Below, piece after piece: positions 24,799 through 34,885 of a stretch of DNA of 52,676 bases. Both the position numbers and the translations under genes were made by a program. The number at the start of each line of letters is the position of its first letter. Position 1 is the first letter of the stretch. Source of the DNA: Rhodocyclaceae bacterium (GTDB lineage: Bacteria; Pseudomonadota; Gammaproteobacteria; Burkholderiales; Rhodocyclaceae); the NCBI GenBank assembly GCA_019455325.1, contig JACFMQ010000018.1:1-52676 (forward strand), in the 5' to 3' direction. Under the pieces are notes generated by a model, which was not told where the DNA came from, ran no database searches, and was given only the letters and a program-made list of their open reading frames with translations.

Positions 24799-26538
24799 AT
24801 GGCGGCAATTCCGGACTCCACCGTGGACGCAGCGTCGGCAGGCACTGCGCCGACAGGCATCGCCGGCCGTCTGCAGGAGGCGCTGGCCCGCCTGAACAAC
24901 CAGCAGAAGCTGCTGTTGATGGTTTCGCTCGCCGCCATCGTCACCCTGCTCGTCGGCAGCGTGCTCTGGTTCAAGCAGCCGGACTACCGGGTGCTCTTCT
25001 CGAACATTTCCGAACGCGACGGCGGCGCCATCATCAGCGCCCTCGAGCAGCTCAACGTTCCCTATCGCTTTTCCGAGGGCGGCAGCGCCATCCTGATCCC
25101 CAGCGGGCGTGTGCACGAAATCCGTCTGCGCCTGGCGTCGCAGGGCCTGCCGAAAGGCGGCTCGGTCGGTTTCGAGGTGATGGAAAACCAGAAGTTCGGC
25201 ATCAGCCAGTTCGCCGAGCAGGTCAACTACCAGCGCGCGCTCGAAGGCGAACTGGCGCGCACCATCCAGTCGGTCGCCGCGGTGCAGGACGCGCGCGTGC
25301 ATCTGGCCATTCCCAAGCCGTCGGTCTTCGTGCGCGAGGAGCAGAAGCCCTCGGCCTCCGTCCTCATCAACCTCTACCCCGGGCGCGGGCTCGAACCGGC
25401 GCAGATCGCCGGCATCCAGAACCTGGTCGCCTCCAGCGTGCCGCAGATGCCGGTCGGCAACGTCACCGTCCTCGACCAGAGCGGCGCCATGCTGTCGCAG
25501 TTGAAGAGCAAGCTGCTGGAGGCCGGGCTCGATCCGACGCAGATGAAGTACATCGCCGAGATCGAGAGCGCGGTGATCAAGCGCATCGACGACATCCTGC
25601 TGCCGATCGTCGGCCCGGGCAACGCGCGCATCCAGGTCGCCGCCGACATCGACTTCTCGCAAAACGAGCAGACGGCGGAAACCTACAGGCCGAACACGAC
25701 GCCGCCCGACATCGCCGTCCGCAGCCAGCAGACCGCCGAGACGGCGAGCGCCACGGCAACGCCCGCCATCGGCGTGCCCGGCGCGCTGACCAACCAGCCG
25801 CCGGCGCCGCCGACGGCGCCGCTGACGCAGCCGCCGGTGCCGGGCGCAACGCCCGCCGCACCGCTCAACCTCGCCAACACGCCCGGCCAGATCAGCGCCG
25901 CCGGCGTCCAGGCGCCGATCGCCAGCATCGGCCAGCCGGTATCGACGACGAAGAACGCGACCATCAACTACGAGGTCGACCGCACGATCCGCCATACGCG
26001 GCAGGCGGTCGGCGCGATCCGCCGCCTGTCGGCGGCGGTGGTGGTGAATCACCGCAAGGAGGTCGGCAAGGACGGCAAGCCGATGACCAAGCCGCTGAGC
26101 GAGGCGGAGCTGAAGCAGATCAACGACGTCGTGCGCGAGGCCATGGGCTTCAGCCAGGATCGCGGCGACACGCTGTCCGTCGCCAACGCGCCGTTTACCG
26201 CCGTCGAGGAAGTCGTCCGCGAAGTGCCGCTGTGGAAGGACCCCGAGGTCATGTCGCTGTCCAAGGACCTGATCAAGTACGCACTGATCGCCGCCATCAT
26301 CGCCTACCTGCTGCTCAGGGTGGTGAAACCGCTGGTGACGACGATGGTGACGCCGCCGCCGGCCGAGGAGCCGGCCATCGACACGGTGGTCGGCGGCGAG
26401 GATGCGGAAGAGGGCGAGGGACCGGCCGGACCGACGCCGTTCGAAGAGAAGCTGAACCGCGCGCGGAACTTCGCCGCACAGGATCCGAAGGCGGTCGCCA
26501 ACATCATCAGGGACTGGGCAGGAGCCAATGCCGGCTGA
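24799..26538 (+). CDS. fliF: Flagellar MS-ring protein FliF
   Basis: A 579-residue inner-membrane ring protein that houses the export gate and binds FliG. Transmembrane helices lie at about 37-58 and 492-514. Between them are ring-building motifs (LASQGLPKGGSVGFEVME; SVLINLYPGRGLEPAQIAGIQNLVASSVPQM) and a Pro- and Ala-rich loop (about 325-370). The C-terminal tail after the second helix is the FliG-binding segment. It begins the fliFGHIJ operon, and its end overlaps fliG by 11 bases. Its promoter is not obvious: only a weak sigma-54-like GG-N10-GC is found near 24710. Confidence 0.95.
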   Translation: MAAIPDSTVDAASAGTAPTGIAGRLQEALARLNNQQKLLLMVSLAAIVTLLVGSVLWFKQPDYRVLFSNISERDGGAIISALEQLNVPYRFSEGGSAILIPSGRVHEIRLRLASQGLPKGGSVGFEVMENQKFGISQFAEQVNYQRALEGELARTIQSVAAVQDARVHLAIPKPSVFVREEQKPSASVLINLYPGRGLEPAQIAGIQNLVASSVPQMPVGNVTVLDQSGAMLSQLKSKLLEAGLDPTQMKYIAEIESAVIKRIDDILLPIVGPGNARIQVAADIDFSQNEQTAETYRPNTTPPDIAVRSQQTAETASATATPAIGVPGALTNQPPAPPTAPLTQPPVPGATPAAPLNLANTPGQISAAGVQAPIASIGQPVSTTKNATINYEVDRTIRHTRQAVGAIRRLSAAVVVNHRKEVGKDGKPMTKPLSEAELKQINDVVREAMGFSQDRGDTLSVANAPFTAVEEVVREVPLWKDPEVMSLSKDLIKYALIAAIIAYLLLRVVKPLVTTMVTPPPAEEPAIDTVVGGEDAEEGEGPAGPTPFEEKLNRARNFAAQDPKAVANIIRDWAGANAG

Positions 26539-27526
26539 AGAGGGAATCGAAAAATCCGCCATCCTGCTCGTCTCGCTCGGCGAGGAGCACGCGGCGGAAG
26601 TGCTCAAGCACCTCGGCCCGCGCGAGGTGCAGAAGCTCGGCCACGCCATGGCGACGCTGAGCAAGGTGCCGCGCACGCGCGTCGAAGAGGTGCTCGACGA
26701 GTTCAACCAGACGGCCGAGGAATCGGCGGCGGTGCACACCGACACCGACGCCTACATCCGCTCGGTGCTGACCAAGGCGCTCGGCGACGACAAGGCGTCG
26801 AACCTCATCTCGCGCATCCTGCAGGGCGGCGACACGGCCGGCATCGAGGGCCTGAAGTGGATGGACGCGCCGACCGTCGCCGACCTGATCAAGAACGAGC
26901 ATCCGCAGATCATCGCCACCATCCTGGTGCACCTGGAGCACGACCACGCCAGCGAAATCCTCGGCCAGTTCACCGAACGCCTCAGGAACGACGTGGTGCT
27001 GCGCATCGCCACGCTGGAAGGCATCCAGCCGGCGGCGCTGAAGGAGTTGAACGAGGTCATGCTGCGCCTGCTCTCCGGCTCGTCGAACCTGAAGAAGGCA
27101 GCGATGGGCGGCGTGCGGCCGGTCGCCGAGATTCTCAACTACATGGGCACCGCCAACGAGACCTCGGTGCTCGACGCGATCCGCGAATACGACCCCGACC
27201 TGGCGCAGAAGATTCTCGACGAGATGTTCGTCTTCGAGAACCTGATGGATCTGGAAGACCGTTCGATCCAGATGCTGCTGCGCGAGATCCAGTCCGACTC
27301 GCTGATCCTGGCGATGAAGGGCGCCTCGCCGGAGCTGCGCGAGAAGATCTTCAAGAACATGTCGCAGCGCGCCGCCGAGATGCTGCGCGAGGATCTGGAG
27401 GCGCGCGGCCCGGTGCGCGTCTCCGAGGTCGAGGCGGAGCAGAAGGAAATCCTCAAGATCGTCCGCCGCCTCGCCGACGAGGGGCAGATCGTCCTCGGCG
27501 GCGCCGGCGGCGAGCAGATGATCTAA
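26528..27526 (+). CDS. fliG: Flagellar motor switch protein FliG
   Basis: A 332-residue rotor protein linking FliF to FliM and contacting the stator. The armadillo-repeat middle domain contains NEHPQIIATILVHLEHDHASEIL (given here as its start, NEHPQIIATILVHLEHDH) and the C-terminal domain has the charged torque helix near RSIQMLLREIQSDSLILAMKG. Length and order match the family. The start lies inside the end of fliF, so translation is coupled. Confidence 0.95.
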   Translation: MPAEEGIEKSAILLVSLGEEHAAEVLKHLGPREVQKLGHAMATLSKVPRTRVEEVLDEFNQTAEESAAVHTDTDAYIRSVLTKALGDDKASNLISRILQGGDTAGIEGLKWMDAPTVADLIKNEHPQIIATILVHLEHDHASEILGQFTERLRNDVVLRIATLEGIQPAALKELNEVMLRLLSGSSNLKKAAMGGVRPVAEILNYMGTANETSVLDAIREYDPDLAQKILDEMFVFENLMDLEDRSIQMLLREIQSDSLILAMKGASPELREKIFKNMSQRAAEMLREDLEARGPVRVSEVEAEQKEILKIVRRLADEGQIVLGGAGGEQMI

Positions 27527-27536
27527 GCCGTCCGGC

Positions 27537-28262
27537 ATGCCCTCCGGCTTCATCCCCAAGGAAAAACTCTCCGCCTACGAGCGCTGGGAGCTCGCCGCCT
27601 TCGACGAGGAAGCGGCCGAGGCGGCGAACGCCCACCCGGCGGACGACGTCCTGGCGCTGCCGACGGCCGCGGACATCGAACGCATCCACAACGAAGCGCA
27701 CGCGGCCGGCTACGCGGCCGGGCAGGACCTCGGGCACGCCGCCGGCTACGAGGCCGGCTTCGAGGGCGGCCACGCCGAAGGCCGCGAGGCCGGCTACACG
27801 GTCGGCTACGCCACCGGCCGGATCGAGGTCGGCGGCGAGGCCAGGCGCATCGCCGAGCTCGGCGCCAACCTGCGGCAGCGCCTGCAGGATCTCGACCAGG
27901 AGATCGCCGAGGAACTGCTCACGGTCGCCGTCGAGATCGCCTCGCAGATCCTGCGCCAGAGCCTGCGCGTCCAGCCGGCGCTGCTCCTGCCGGTGGTGCG
28001 CGAGGCGATCGCCGCGCTGCCGCTGCACCACGGCCACCCGGCGCTCTACCTGAATCCGTCCGACGCGGCGCTGGTGCGCACGCACCTCGGCGAGCAACTG
28101 GCGCACAACGGCTGGCGCATCATCGAAGACAGCGAGACCGCCGCCGGCGGCTGCCGCATCGTCTCGGGCGCCAGCGAGGTCGACGCCACGCTGGCCACGC
28201 GCTGGCGGCGCGTCCTCGAAGCCATCGGCACCACCGGCGACTGGCTGGAAGAGAAATCGTGA
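27537..28262 (+). CDS. fliH: Flagellar export stator protein FliH
   Basis: A 241-residue regulator of the FliI ATPase. It has the signature run of glycine repeats ([18 protein letters not shown], about residues 58-75, continuing to about 97) that forms GxxxG helices, followed by the conserved C-terminal domain ([21 protein letters not shown]). FliH docks FliI to FliN at the C ring. The stop overlaps the GTG start of fliI by four bases. Confidence 0.93.
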   Translation: MPSGFIPKEKLSAYERWELAAFDEEAAEAANAHPADDVLALPTAADIERIHNEAHAAGYAAGQDLGHAAGYEAGFEGGHAEGREAGYTVGYATGRIEVGGEARRIAELGANLRQRLQDLDQEIAEELLTVAVEIASQILRQSLRVQPALLLPVVREAIAALPLHHGHPALYLNPSDAALVRTHLGEQLAHNGWRIIEDSETAAGGCRIVSGASEVDATLATRWRRVLEAIGTTGDWLEEKS

Positions 28263-29677
28263 GCGACCAGGCGCACGACCACCGCGCGGCCTGGAACGAC
28301 TTTCTCGGCCAGTGCCGCGACGCCGCCGGCGAATCCACGCCGCTGCTCTCCAGCGGCCACCTGACGCGCATCAACGGGCTGGTCATGGAAGCCGCCGGCC
28401 TCAAGCTGCCGCTCGGCAGCTCGTGCCGGATCATCCCGGCCAACGGCGCGGCGGTGGAGGCGGAGGTGGTCGGCTTCGCCGGCGAGAAGCTGTTCCTGAT
28501 GCCGATCGAGGACGTCTACGGCCTGTCGCCCGGCGCGCGCGTCCTCGCCTTCGAAACGCGCCCGCCGCTGCCGCGGATCGGCAAGGCCCGCCAGCCCCGG
28601 CGGCGGACCGTCGACCTGGCGAAGCAGATGCCGGTCGGCGAATCCCTGCTCGGCCGCATCGTCGACGCCGCCGGCCGGCCGCTCGACGAGCACGGCCCGA
28701 TCCACACCGAGACGCTGCGCCCGCTGCAGAGCCGGCCGATCAACCCGATGTCGCGGGCGCCGATCACGCAGACGCTGGACGTCGGCATCCGCGCCATCAA
28801 CTCGCTGCTCACCGTCGGCCGCGGCCAGCGCATGGGCCTCTTTGCCGGCTCCGGCGTCGGCAAGTCGGTGCTGCTCGGCATGATGGCCCGCTACACCGAG
28901 GCCGAGATCATCGTCGTCGGCCTGATCGGCGAGCGCGGCCGCGAGGTCAAGGAATTCATCGAGCAGATTCTCGGCGAGGAGGGCCGGCGCCGCTCGGTCG
29001 TCATCGCCGCGCCGGCCGACGTCAGCCCGCTGATGCGCCTGCAGGGCGCCGCCTACGCCACCGTCGTCGCCGAGTATTTCCGCGACCAGGGCCACCAGGT
29101 GCTGCTGATCATGGATTCGCTCACCCGCTATGCCATGGCGCAGCGCGAGATCGCGCTCGCCGTCGGCGAGCCGCCGGTGACGCGCGGCTATCCGCCGTCG
29201 GTCTTCGCCCGCCTGCCGCAGCTCGTCGAACGCGCCGGCAACGGCCCGGACGGCGGCGGCTCGATCACCGCCTTCTACACCGTGCTCGCCGAGGGCGACG
29301 ACCAGCAGGACCCGATCGCCGATTCGGCGCGCGCCATCCTCGACGGCCACATCGTCCTCTCGCGCACGCTGGCCGACGCCGGGCACTACCCGGCGATCGA
29401 CATCGAGCAGTCGATCTCGCGCGCCATGACCAGCCTGATCGACGCGCCGCACCTCGACGCCATCCGCCGCTTCAAGCAGCTCTATTCGCGCTACCAGCGC
29501 TCGCGCGACCTGATCAACGTCGGCGCCTACGTCGCCGGCAGCGATCCACAGCTCGACCAGGCCATCGCGCAATACCCGCAGTTCGAGCGCTTCCTGCAGC
29601 AGAATCTCGGCGAGCAGTCGACCCTCGTCGACAGCGTGCACGGCCTGAGTCAACTGTGCGGCGCACCGGCGCGCTGA
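28259..29677 (+). CDS. fliI: Flagellum-specific ATPase FliI
   Basis: A 472-residue F1-beta-like ATPase that energises early export. Walker A is GSGVGKS (197-203); [13 protein letters not shown] and the Walker B strand [21 protein letters not shown] follow. The start is a GTG overlapping the fliH stop (GTGA). The N-terminal extension and 470-residue length are typical of beta- and gammaproteobacterial FliI. Confidence 0.95.
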   Translation: MSDQAHDHRAAWNDFLGQCRDAAGESTPLLSSGHLTRINGLVMEAAGLKLPLGSSCRIIPANGAAVEAEVVGFAGEKLFLMPIEDVYGLSPGARVLAFETRPPLPRIGKARQPRRRTVDLAKQMPVGESLLGRIVDAAGRPLDEHGPIHTETLRPLQSRPINPMSRAPITQTLDVGIRAINSLLTVGRGQRMGLFAGSGVGKSVLLGMMARYTEAEIIVVGLIGERGREVKEFIEQILGEEGRRRSVVIAAPADVSPLMRLQGAAYATVVAEYFRDQGHQVLLIMDSLTRYAMAQREIALAVGEPPVTRGYPPSVFARLPQLVERAGNGPDGGGSITAFYTVLAEGDDQQDPIADSARAILDGHIVLSRTLADAGHYPAIDIEQSISRAMTSLIDAPHLDAIRRFKQLYSRYQRSRDLINVGAYVAGSDPQLDQAIAQYPQFERFLQQNLGEQSTLVDSVHGLSQLCGAPAR

Positions 29678-29709
29678 GGCGGGCAGGCATCGCCCCCTGG
29701 AATGCGTAA

Positions 29710-30156
29710 ATGAGCAAACCCTTCGCCCTGCAGACCGTGCTCGAACTGATGCAGCGCCGCGCCGACGACGCGACGCAGCAACTGGCGCGGCTGATCGCCG
29801 CCGAACAGGACGCGAAGGCGAAGCTCGACCTGCTTTGCCAGTACCGCGAGGAATACGCGCAGCGTTTCCAGTCCTCGGCGCAGTCCGGCATGAGCCCGCT
29901 GCAGTGGAAGAACTTCCAGGATTTCCTCGCCCGCCTCGACGAGGCCATCGGCCAGCAGCAGCAGGCCCTCGCCCAGTCGCAGCACAGGACGGCGGAGGGG
30001 CAGGCGCACTGGCAGGCGCAGCGCATCCGCCTGAAGGCGATCGACACCCTCTCCGTGCGCCACTACCGCGCCGAGGAGGCCAGGGAGAACCGGCGGGAGC
30101 AGAAGCTGGTCGACGAATACGCGGCCCGCGGGCGCAACAAGGACGACGAAACCTGA
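29710..30156 (+). CDS. fliJ: Flagellar export chaperone FliJ
   Basis: A 148-residue, highly charged, almost fully coiled-coil protein. FliJ inserts into the FliI hexamer as the central stalk and links it to FlhA. The pattern ALQTVLELMQRRADDATQQLARL and the central LQWKNFQDFLARLDEAI fit the family. It lies 32 bases after fliI and is the last gene of the fliF operon; a sigma-54 promoter starts 7 bases after its stop codon. Confidence 0.92.
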   Translation: MSKPFALQTVLELMQRRADDATQQLARLIAAEQDAKAKLDLLCQYREEYAQRFQSSAQSGMSPLQWKNFQDFLARLDEAIGQQQQALAQSQHRTAEGQAHWQAQRIRLKAIDTLSVRHYRAEEARENRREQKLVDEYAARGRNKDDET

Positions 30157-30162
30157 CGGAGC

Positions 30163-30178
30163 TGGCACGCCCCTTGCT
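30163..30178 (+). promoter_or_regulatory. Sigma-54 promoter of fliK
   Basis: TGGCACGCCCCTTGCT matches TGGCACG-N4-TTGCT perfectly, with GG at 30164-30165 and GC at 30176-30177. The predicted start, about 30189, is 27 bases before the fliK ATG. It probably drives fliKLMNOPQR. Confidence 0.92.
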
Positions 30179-30215
30179 GAGGTAAGCGCGACTTTCTCCG
30201 ATCGGAGTCCATGGA

Positions 30216-31250
30216 ATGCAGATTGCCGTAGCCTCGCTCGCCCTTCCGGGAATGCCCGCCACCGCCGCAGCGGCCGACGCCGCAGCCGGCACCGCCGGCG
30301 GCATCACCGATTTCGCCACCCTGCTGCTCGGCCAGTTGACGGACGGCCAGTTGCCGATCGAAGTGTCGCTGGCCGACGCGTCGGCGGACGACGAGGATGC
30401 CGCCGACGCGACGACGGACCCGATCCTCCTGCTGGCGGCGATGGGGCTGACGCTCAACCCCGAGGCGCGCACGGACGCCGCCGGCCCGGCCAAGGACGCC
30501 GACGACGGACTCGCCGCCGCCGTCCGCGGCACGCTGCCGTCGGCAGCGCAGGCAGCGGATGGGCGGGCGCTCGCCGGCGACCCGAAGGCGGCGGCCGCCG
30601 GAGACGAAGCCGCCGGCGACCGATTGCCGTCGCTGACGGCGGCGGCGAGCGGCGCCGGCAGCACGGCCGCAAGCGCGGCAAACTTTGCCGGCCGCGAACA
30701 AAAGCTTGCCGAACCGCTGCACGGCAGCAGCGAAGGCACGTCGCAGCCGCTTGCCGGCAGTCCGACGCACGCGACGACGCCCCGCCCGGCCGCCGAGGCC
30801 CAGCAGCACGTGGCGACGCCGGTGAGACACCCGGCCTGGTCCGCGGAATTCGGCCAGAAAGTGGTCTGGATGGCGACGCAGGACAAGCAGAGCGCCCAAT
30901 TGACCCTCAATCCGCCGCAAATGGGGCCGATAGAGATATCGTTGAACATCCGCAACGACCAGGCGACGGCCGTGTTCGTCTCGGGCAACGCCGAAGTGCG
31001 CGAGGCGATCGAGGCCGCCGTGCCGCGGCTGCGTGAAATGCTCGCCGGCGCCGGCATCGAGCTCGGCCAGACCAACGTCAGCGCCGAATCCTTCCGCCAG
31101 GCGCAGGAGCAGGCCAACGGCCGGCGGGACGGTGGTGGCGACGGCAGTGGCAACGACAGCGCCGACGACGGCGTCGCCGCGGCCGGCGCCCGGAGCGCCG
31201 CCGGCGGCGCGCTGCGCACCGGCGACGGGCTGGTCGACACCTTCGCCTGA
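30216..31250 (+). CDS. fliK: Flagellar hook-length control protein FliK
   Basis: A 344-residue secreted molecular ruler. The N-terminal 200 residues are Ala-, Gly- and Asp-rich and poorly conserved. The C-terminal Flg_hook domain (about 205-300) contains WSAEFGQKVVWMATQDKQSA, LTLNPPQMGPIEISLNI and LREMLAGAGIELGQTNVS. It measures hook length and triggers the FlhB switch to filament-type export. A second FliK-like protein is encoded at 19355-20518. It has its own sigma-54 promoter. Confidence 0.93.
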   Translation: MQIAVASLALPGMPATAAAADAAAGTAGGITDFATLLLGQLTDGQLPIEVSLADASADDEDAADATTDPILLLAAMGLTLNPEARTDAAGPAKDADDGLAAAVRGTLPSAAQAADGRALAGDPKAAAAGDEAAGDRLPSLTAAASGAGSTAASAANFAGREQKLAEPLHGSSEGTSQPLAGSPTHATTPRPAAEAQQHVATPVRHPAWSAEFGQKVVWMATQDKQSAQLTLNPPQMGPIEISLNIRNDQATAVFVSGNAEVREAIEAAVPRLREMLAGAGIELGQTNVSAESFRQAQEQANGRRDGGGDGSGNDSADDGVAAAGARSAAGGALRTGDGLVDTFA

Positions 31251-31355
31251 CGGCGCGGCGACCGGCGGGGCAGGATCGAGGTAGGGGAGGCGGGCCGCGG
31301 CCGCCCGAATCGCCGACGCGCTACAATGCGCTCGAATCACTAGAGGAACAATGCG

Positions 31356-31889
31356 ATGGCCAAAGAAGAAAAAATCGACGCCGACGAAACAGCGCCGAAG
31401 AAAAGCACGAAGCTTGTCGTCATCATCGTCGCCGCCGTGCTCCTGCTCGTCGTCGCCGGCGGCGGCGCCGCCTATTTCCTGCTGAAGCCGGGCGACGACC
31501 ACGAGGACGACGACGAGGTCGCCGAGGTCGCCGAGAAGCCGAAGAAGAAGGAAGTGCCGCCGGTCTATATCGCGATGGACACCTTCACCGTCAACCTCGT
31601 GCCGGAGGCCGGCGAGCAATACTTGCAGGTGGCGATCAGCGTCGAGGCCGAGGACGCGGCCACGGCCGAGCAGTTGAAGCTCTACACGCCGCGCCTGCGC
31701 CACGAGATCACCGACATCCTGTCGTCGAAGCGGGCCTCCGAGGTTTCCTCGCGCGAGGGCAAGAAGGCGCTCGCCGAGGAAATCCGCGTGGCGATCAATG
31801 AAATCGTCAGCGCGCCCTCGGGGAAGGGCAAGCGAACCGCCGGAGGCGCGGTGAAGGCGGTGCTGTTCACCACCTTCATCATCCAGTAG
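31356..31889 (+). CDS. fliL: Flagellar basal-body protein FliL
   Basis: A 177-residue single-pass membrane protein. A basic cytoplasmic start precedes the transmembrane helix (about 20-43), an acidic linker (DDHEDDDEVAEVAEKPKKK) and a periplasmic stomatin-like domain (YIAMDTFTVNLVPEAGEQYLQV to the C-terminal VLFTTFIIQ). FliL surrounds and stabilises MotAB stators. It is separated from fliK by 105 bases holding a GC-rich palindrome (GCGGGCCGCGGCCGCCCG, about 31290-31307) and TACAAT at 31322, but no convincing promoter. It is three bases from fliM. Confidence 0.92.
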   Translation: MAKEEKIDADETAPKKSTKLVVIIVAAVLLLVVAGGGAAYFLLKPGDDHEDDDEVAEVAEKPKKKEVPPVYIAMDTFTVNLVPEAGEQYLQVAISVEAEDAATAEQLKLYTPRLRHEITDILSSKRASEVSSREGKKALAEEIRVAINEIVSAPSGKGKRTAGGAVKAVLFTTFIIQ

Positions 31890-31892
31890 GCC

Positions 31893-32900
31893 ATGGCCCA
31901 GGACTTTCTCTCACAGGACGAGGTCGACGCCCTCCTCAAGGGCGTCACCGGCGAGTCCGACGAGCCCGAGTCGCACGAGGAGGAAGGCGGCACCGGCCCG
32001 CGCAGCTACAACCTCGGCACGCAGGAGAGGATCGTCCGCGGGCGCATGCCCACGATGGAGCTGATCAACGAGCGCTTCGCCCGTTATCTGCGCATCGGCC
32101 TGTTCAACTACATGCACCGCAACGCCGAGATTTCGGTGGGACCGATCAAGGTCCAGAAGTACAGCGAATTCATCCGCAACCTGGTCGTGCCGACCAACCT
32201 CAACCTGGTCGGGGCCAAGCCGCTGCGCGGCACGGCCCTGTTCATCTTCGATCCGAACCTGGTCTTCCTGGTCGTGGACAACATGTTCGGCGGCGACGGC
32301 CGTTTCCACACCCGGGTCGAGGGCCGCGACTTCACGCCGACCGAGCAGCGCATCATCCAGGGCATGCTCGACGTCGTCTTCGCCGAGTACGGGCGCTCCT
32401 GGAAGCCGGTGCACGAGATGAACTTCGAGTACATCCGCTCGGAGATGAACTCGCAGTTCGCCAACATCGCCACGCCGTCCGAGATCGTCGTGTCCACGAC
32501 CTTCTCGATCGAATTCGGCGGCGCCGCCGCGGAAATGCACATCTGCTTCCCGTACTCCATGCTCGAGCCGATCCGCGATCTGCTCTACAGCAGCATGCAG
32601 AGCGACCAGTTGTCGACCGACAGGCGCTGGATATCGACGCTGCGCAAGCAGTTGCACAGCGCCGAGGTCGAGCTGGCGGCGGAGCTGACCCATGCCGCGC
32701 TGACGCTCGGGCAGATCCAGAAGATGAAGGTCGGCGACGTGATCCCGGTCAACATCCCGGAGACCATCGTCGCCACCGTGGACGGCGTACCGATCGTCGA
32801 GTGCACTTTCGGGCAGCAGCACGGTCAATACGCGATCAAGGTCGAACGCATCATCGCTTCCGGCGAACGGGAGTGGAAGCAAGGGGAAGAGCATGTCTGA
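31893..32900 (+). CDS. fliM: Flagellar motor switch protein FliM
   Basis: A 335-residue C-ring protein. The N-terminal FLSQDEVDALLKGV is the CheY-P-binding segment, so chemotactic control is expected although no che genes lie in this window. The middle CheC-like domain includes NLVFLVVDNMFGGDGRFHTRVEGRDFTPTE (the GGDG core marks FliG contact), and the C-terminal SpoA domain pairs with FliN. It overlaps fliN by eight bases. Confidence 0.95.
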   Translation: MAQDFLSQDEVDALLKGVTGESDEPESHEEEGGTGPRSYNLGTQERIVRGRMPTMELINERFARYLRIGLFNYMHRNAEISVGPIKVQKYSEFIRNLVVPTNLNLVGAKPLRGTALFIFDPNLVFLVVDNMFGGDGRFHTRVEGRDFTPTEQRIIQGMLDVVFAEYGRSWKPVHEMNFEYIRSEMNSQFANIATPSEIVVSTTFSIEFGGAAAEMHICFPYSMLEPIRDLLYSSMQSDQLSTDRRWISTLRKQLHSAEVELAAELTHAALTLGQIQKMKVGDVIPVNIPETIVATVDGVPIVECTFGQQHGQYAIKVERIIASGEREWKQGEEHV

Positions 32901-33342
32901 GGAAACGGGAAACCTCGACGCCGGCGCCGCCGACGACGCCATCAGCGAGGACGACTGGGCCGCGGCGATGGCCGAGCAGGCCGTCACCGACGCCGGGAGC
33001 GGCAGCGCCGACGCCGCCGCGCCGGCCACCCCTCACATATTCCAGAGTTTCGGCGGCGACCCGACCAAGGGCTCGGTGATGAACGAGCTCGACATGATCC
33101 TCGACATCCCAGTCCAGATCACCGTCGAACTCGGGCGCACCAAGCTGACGATCAAGAACCTGCTGCAGCTCGCGCACGGCTCCGTGGTCGAACTCGACGC
33201 CATGGCCGGCGAGCCGCTTGACGTCCTGGTGAACGGCACGCTGATCGCCCAGGGCGAGGTGGTGGTGGTGAACGAGAAATTCGGCATCCGCCTGACCGAC
33301 ATCATCACGCCCGCGGAACGCATGCGCAAACTCGGCCGCTGA
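32893..33342 (+). CDS. fliN: Flagellar motor switch protein FliN
   Basis: A 149-residue C-ring protein with a disordered acidic N-terminus (about 1-60) and a C-terminal SpoA domain (MILDIPVQITVELGRTKLTI, LLQLAHGSVVELDAMAGEPLDVLVNG, GIRLTDIITPAERM). It forms the base of the C ring with FliM and recruits FliH-FliI. It overlaps fliM and precedes fliO by 55 bases. Confidence 0.95.
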   Translation: MSEETGNLDAGAADDAISEDDWAAAMAEQAVTDAGSGSADAAAPATPHIFQSFGGDPTKGSVMNELDMILDIPVQITVELGRTKLTIKNLLQLAHGSVVELDAMAGEPLDVLVNGTLIAQGEVVVVNEKFGIRLTDIITPAERMRKLGR

Positions 33343-33397
33343 TCCCGCTTCGCCCGCGTGTTTCTTCGCGGGGCGCCTTGCTTTAAGATAGGGCCCC

Positions 33398-33868
33398 GTG
33401 AATCCCTGCCACCCCTTTCACCGACCCCCCGTTCCGCCGTACGGCCGCGGGCGCGCTGCGCTCGTCGCCGCGCTCGCCCTGCTCTGGCTGACGCCCGGCC
33501 ACGCGCAGACGGCCGACGCGGCGCCCGGCATCGGCCTGACGACGGCGCTGCAGACCTTCGCCGCACTCGCCGCCATCCTCGCCCTCTTCATCGGCACCGC
33601 CTGGCTGCTGCGCCGCCTCAACGGCGGCCGCGGGCCGGCCGGCGGCGGCCCGATGCGCGTCGTCGGCGGCCTGTCGCTCGGTCCGCGCGAGCGCATCGTC
33701 CTCGTCGAGATCGAGGATACCTGGCTGGTCGTCGGCATCGCCCCGGGGCAGATGCGCACGCTGCACACCATGCCGAAGGGCGAACCGCCCGTGCCGGACG
33801 GCGGCGACGGGCAGTTCGCCCACTGGCTCCGCCGCTTCCGGGAAATCCCGAAAAATGCCGAGAACTGA
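33398..33868 (+). CDS. fliO: Flagellar export scaffold FliO
   Basis: A 156-residue protein starting at a GTG. A signal-like hydrophobic start (about 18-35) is followed by a transmembrane helix ([23 protein letters not shown], roughly 48-70) and a cytoplasmic domain ([32 protein letters not shown]). FliO assists assembly of the FliP ring. It overlaps the annotated fliP start by 14 bases. Confidence 0.9.
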   Translation: MNPCHPFHRPPVPPYGRGRAALVAALALLWLTPGHAQTADAAPGIGLTTALQTFAALAAILALFIGTAWLLRRLNGGRGPAGGGPMRVVGGLSLGPRERIVLVEIEDTWLVVGIAPGQMRTLHTMPKGEPPVPDGGDGQFAHWLRRFREIPKNAEN

Positions 33869-34619
33869 ACGCATGGCGGCTTTCCTGAAGGCGGCGCTGC
33901 TGCTCTTCGTCGCTGCGCTGCCGGCGAGCGCGCTCGCTCAGGCCGCGCTGCCGGCGATCACCAGCACGCCAGGCGCCGGCGGCGCCACCACCTGGTCGCT
34001 GTCGATCCAGACGCTGCTGACGCTGACGGCGCTGACCTTCATCCCGGCCGGGTTGCTGATGATGACCAGCTTCACGCGCATCATCATCGTCTTCTCGCTG
34101 CTCCGGCACGCGCTCGGCACGCAGACCTCGCCGCCGAACCAGGTGCTGCTCGGCCTGTCGCTGTTCCTCACCTTCTTCATCATGTCGCCGACGCTGCAGC
34201 GGGTCTATGACGAAGCCTACCTGCCGCTTTCCGAGAACCGGCTCAATTTCCCGGACGCCGTCGAACGCGCCGCCGTGCCGATGCGCGCCTTCATGCTCAA
34301 GCAGACGCGCGAGGCCGACCTCGGCCTCTTCGTCCGGCTCGCCGGCATCGACAGGATCGAGAAGCCCGAGGACACGCCGATGCGCGTGCTCATTCCGGCC
34401 TTCGTCATCAGCGAGCTGAAGACCGCGTTCCAGATCGGCTTCATCATCTTCATCCCCTTCCTCGTCATCGACATGGTGGTGGCCAGCACGCTGATGTCCA
34501 TGGGCATGATGATGATGTCGCCGATCATGGTCTCCCTGCCGATGAAGCTGATGCTCTTCGTCCTCGTCGACGGCTGGCACCTGGTCGTCGGCTCCCTCGT
34601 GCAGAGCTTCTCGATATGA
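33855..34619 (+). CDS. fliP: Flagellar export gate protein FliP
   Basis: A 254-residue integral membrane protein with a cleavable signal sequence ([22 protein letters not shown]) and four membrane helices. Family motifs are [34 protein letters not shown] and the C-terminal [19 protein letters not shown]. FliP5-FliQ4-FliR1 forms the export gate core. The start may be the ATG at 33855, inside fliO, or the one at 33873, which gives a more typical signal peptide. It overlaps fliQ by four bases. Confidence 0.95.
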   Translation: MPRTERMAAFLKAALLLFVAALPASALAQAALPAITSTPGAGGATTWSLSIQTLLTLTALTFIPAGLLMMTSFTRIIIVFSLLRHALGTQTSPPNQVLLGLSLFLTFFIMSPTLQRVYDEAYLPLSENRLNFPDAVERAAVPMRAFMLKQTREADLGLFVRLAGIDRIEKPEDTPMRVLIPAFVISELKTAFQIGFIIFIPFLVIDMVVASTLMSMGMMMMSPIMVSLPMKLMLFVLVDGWHLVVGSLVQSFSI

Positions 34620-34885
34620 CGCCGCAGACGGTCATGGAGCTGGCCCGGCAGGCGCTGATCGTGGCGCTCACGGTGGCCGGGCCGCTGCTCGCGGCGGCGC
34701 TGATCACCGGCCTGATCGTCAGCATCTTCCAGGCGGCGACGCAGATCAACGAGTCGACGCTGTCGTTCATTCCCCGCCTGGTGGTGATGTTCATCACGCT
34801 GATCTTCGCCGGGCCGTGGATGCTGCAGATCCTGATCGACTTCATCCGCCGGATGATCGAGGGCATTCCCGGCCTGCTCGGATGA
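34616..34885 (+). CDS. fliQ: Flagellar export gate protein FliQ
   Basis: An 89-residue protein with two membrane helices forming a hairpin ([21 protein letters not shown] and [20 protein letters not shown]). Motif [18 protein letters not shown] is diagnostic. It overlaps both fliP and fliR by four bases (ATGA junctions), so the three gate subunits are translationally coupled. Confidence 0.96.
   Translation: MTPQTVMELARQALIVALTVAGPLLAAALITGLIVSIFQAATQINESTLSFIPRLVVMFITLIFAGPWMLQILIDFIRRMIEGIPGLLG

Noticed and set aside
28046-31240. A very long minus-strand open frame (over 1000 codons) opposite fliI, fliJ and fliK
   Set aside because: It lies antisense to well-recognised flagellar genes; in DNA this GC-rich, antisense frames stay open by chance, and its translation is low-complexity Arg/Ala/Ser-rich with no motif.
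33351-33376. GC-rich hairpin between fliN and fliO as an operon terminator
   Set aside because: The stem has a bulge and no T-run, and fliO-fliR are expected to be co-transcribed with fliN.
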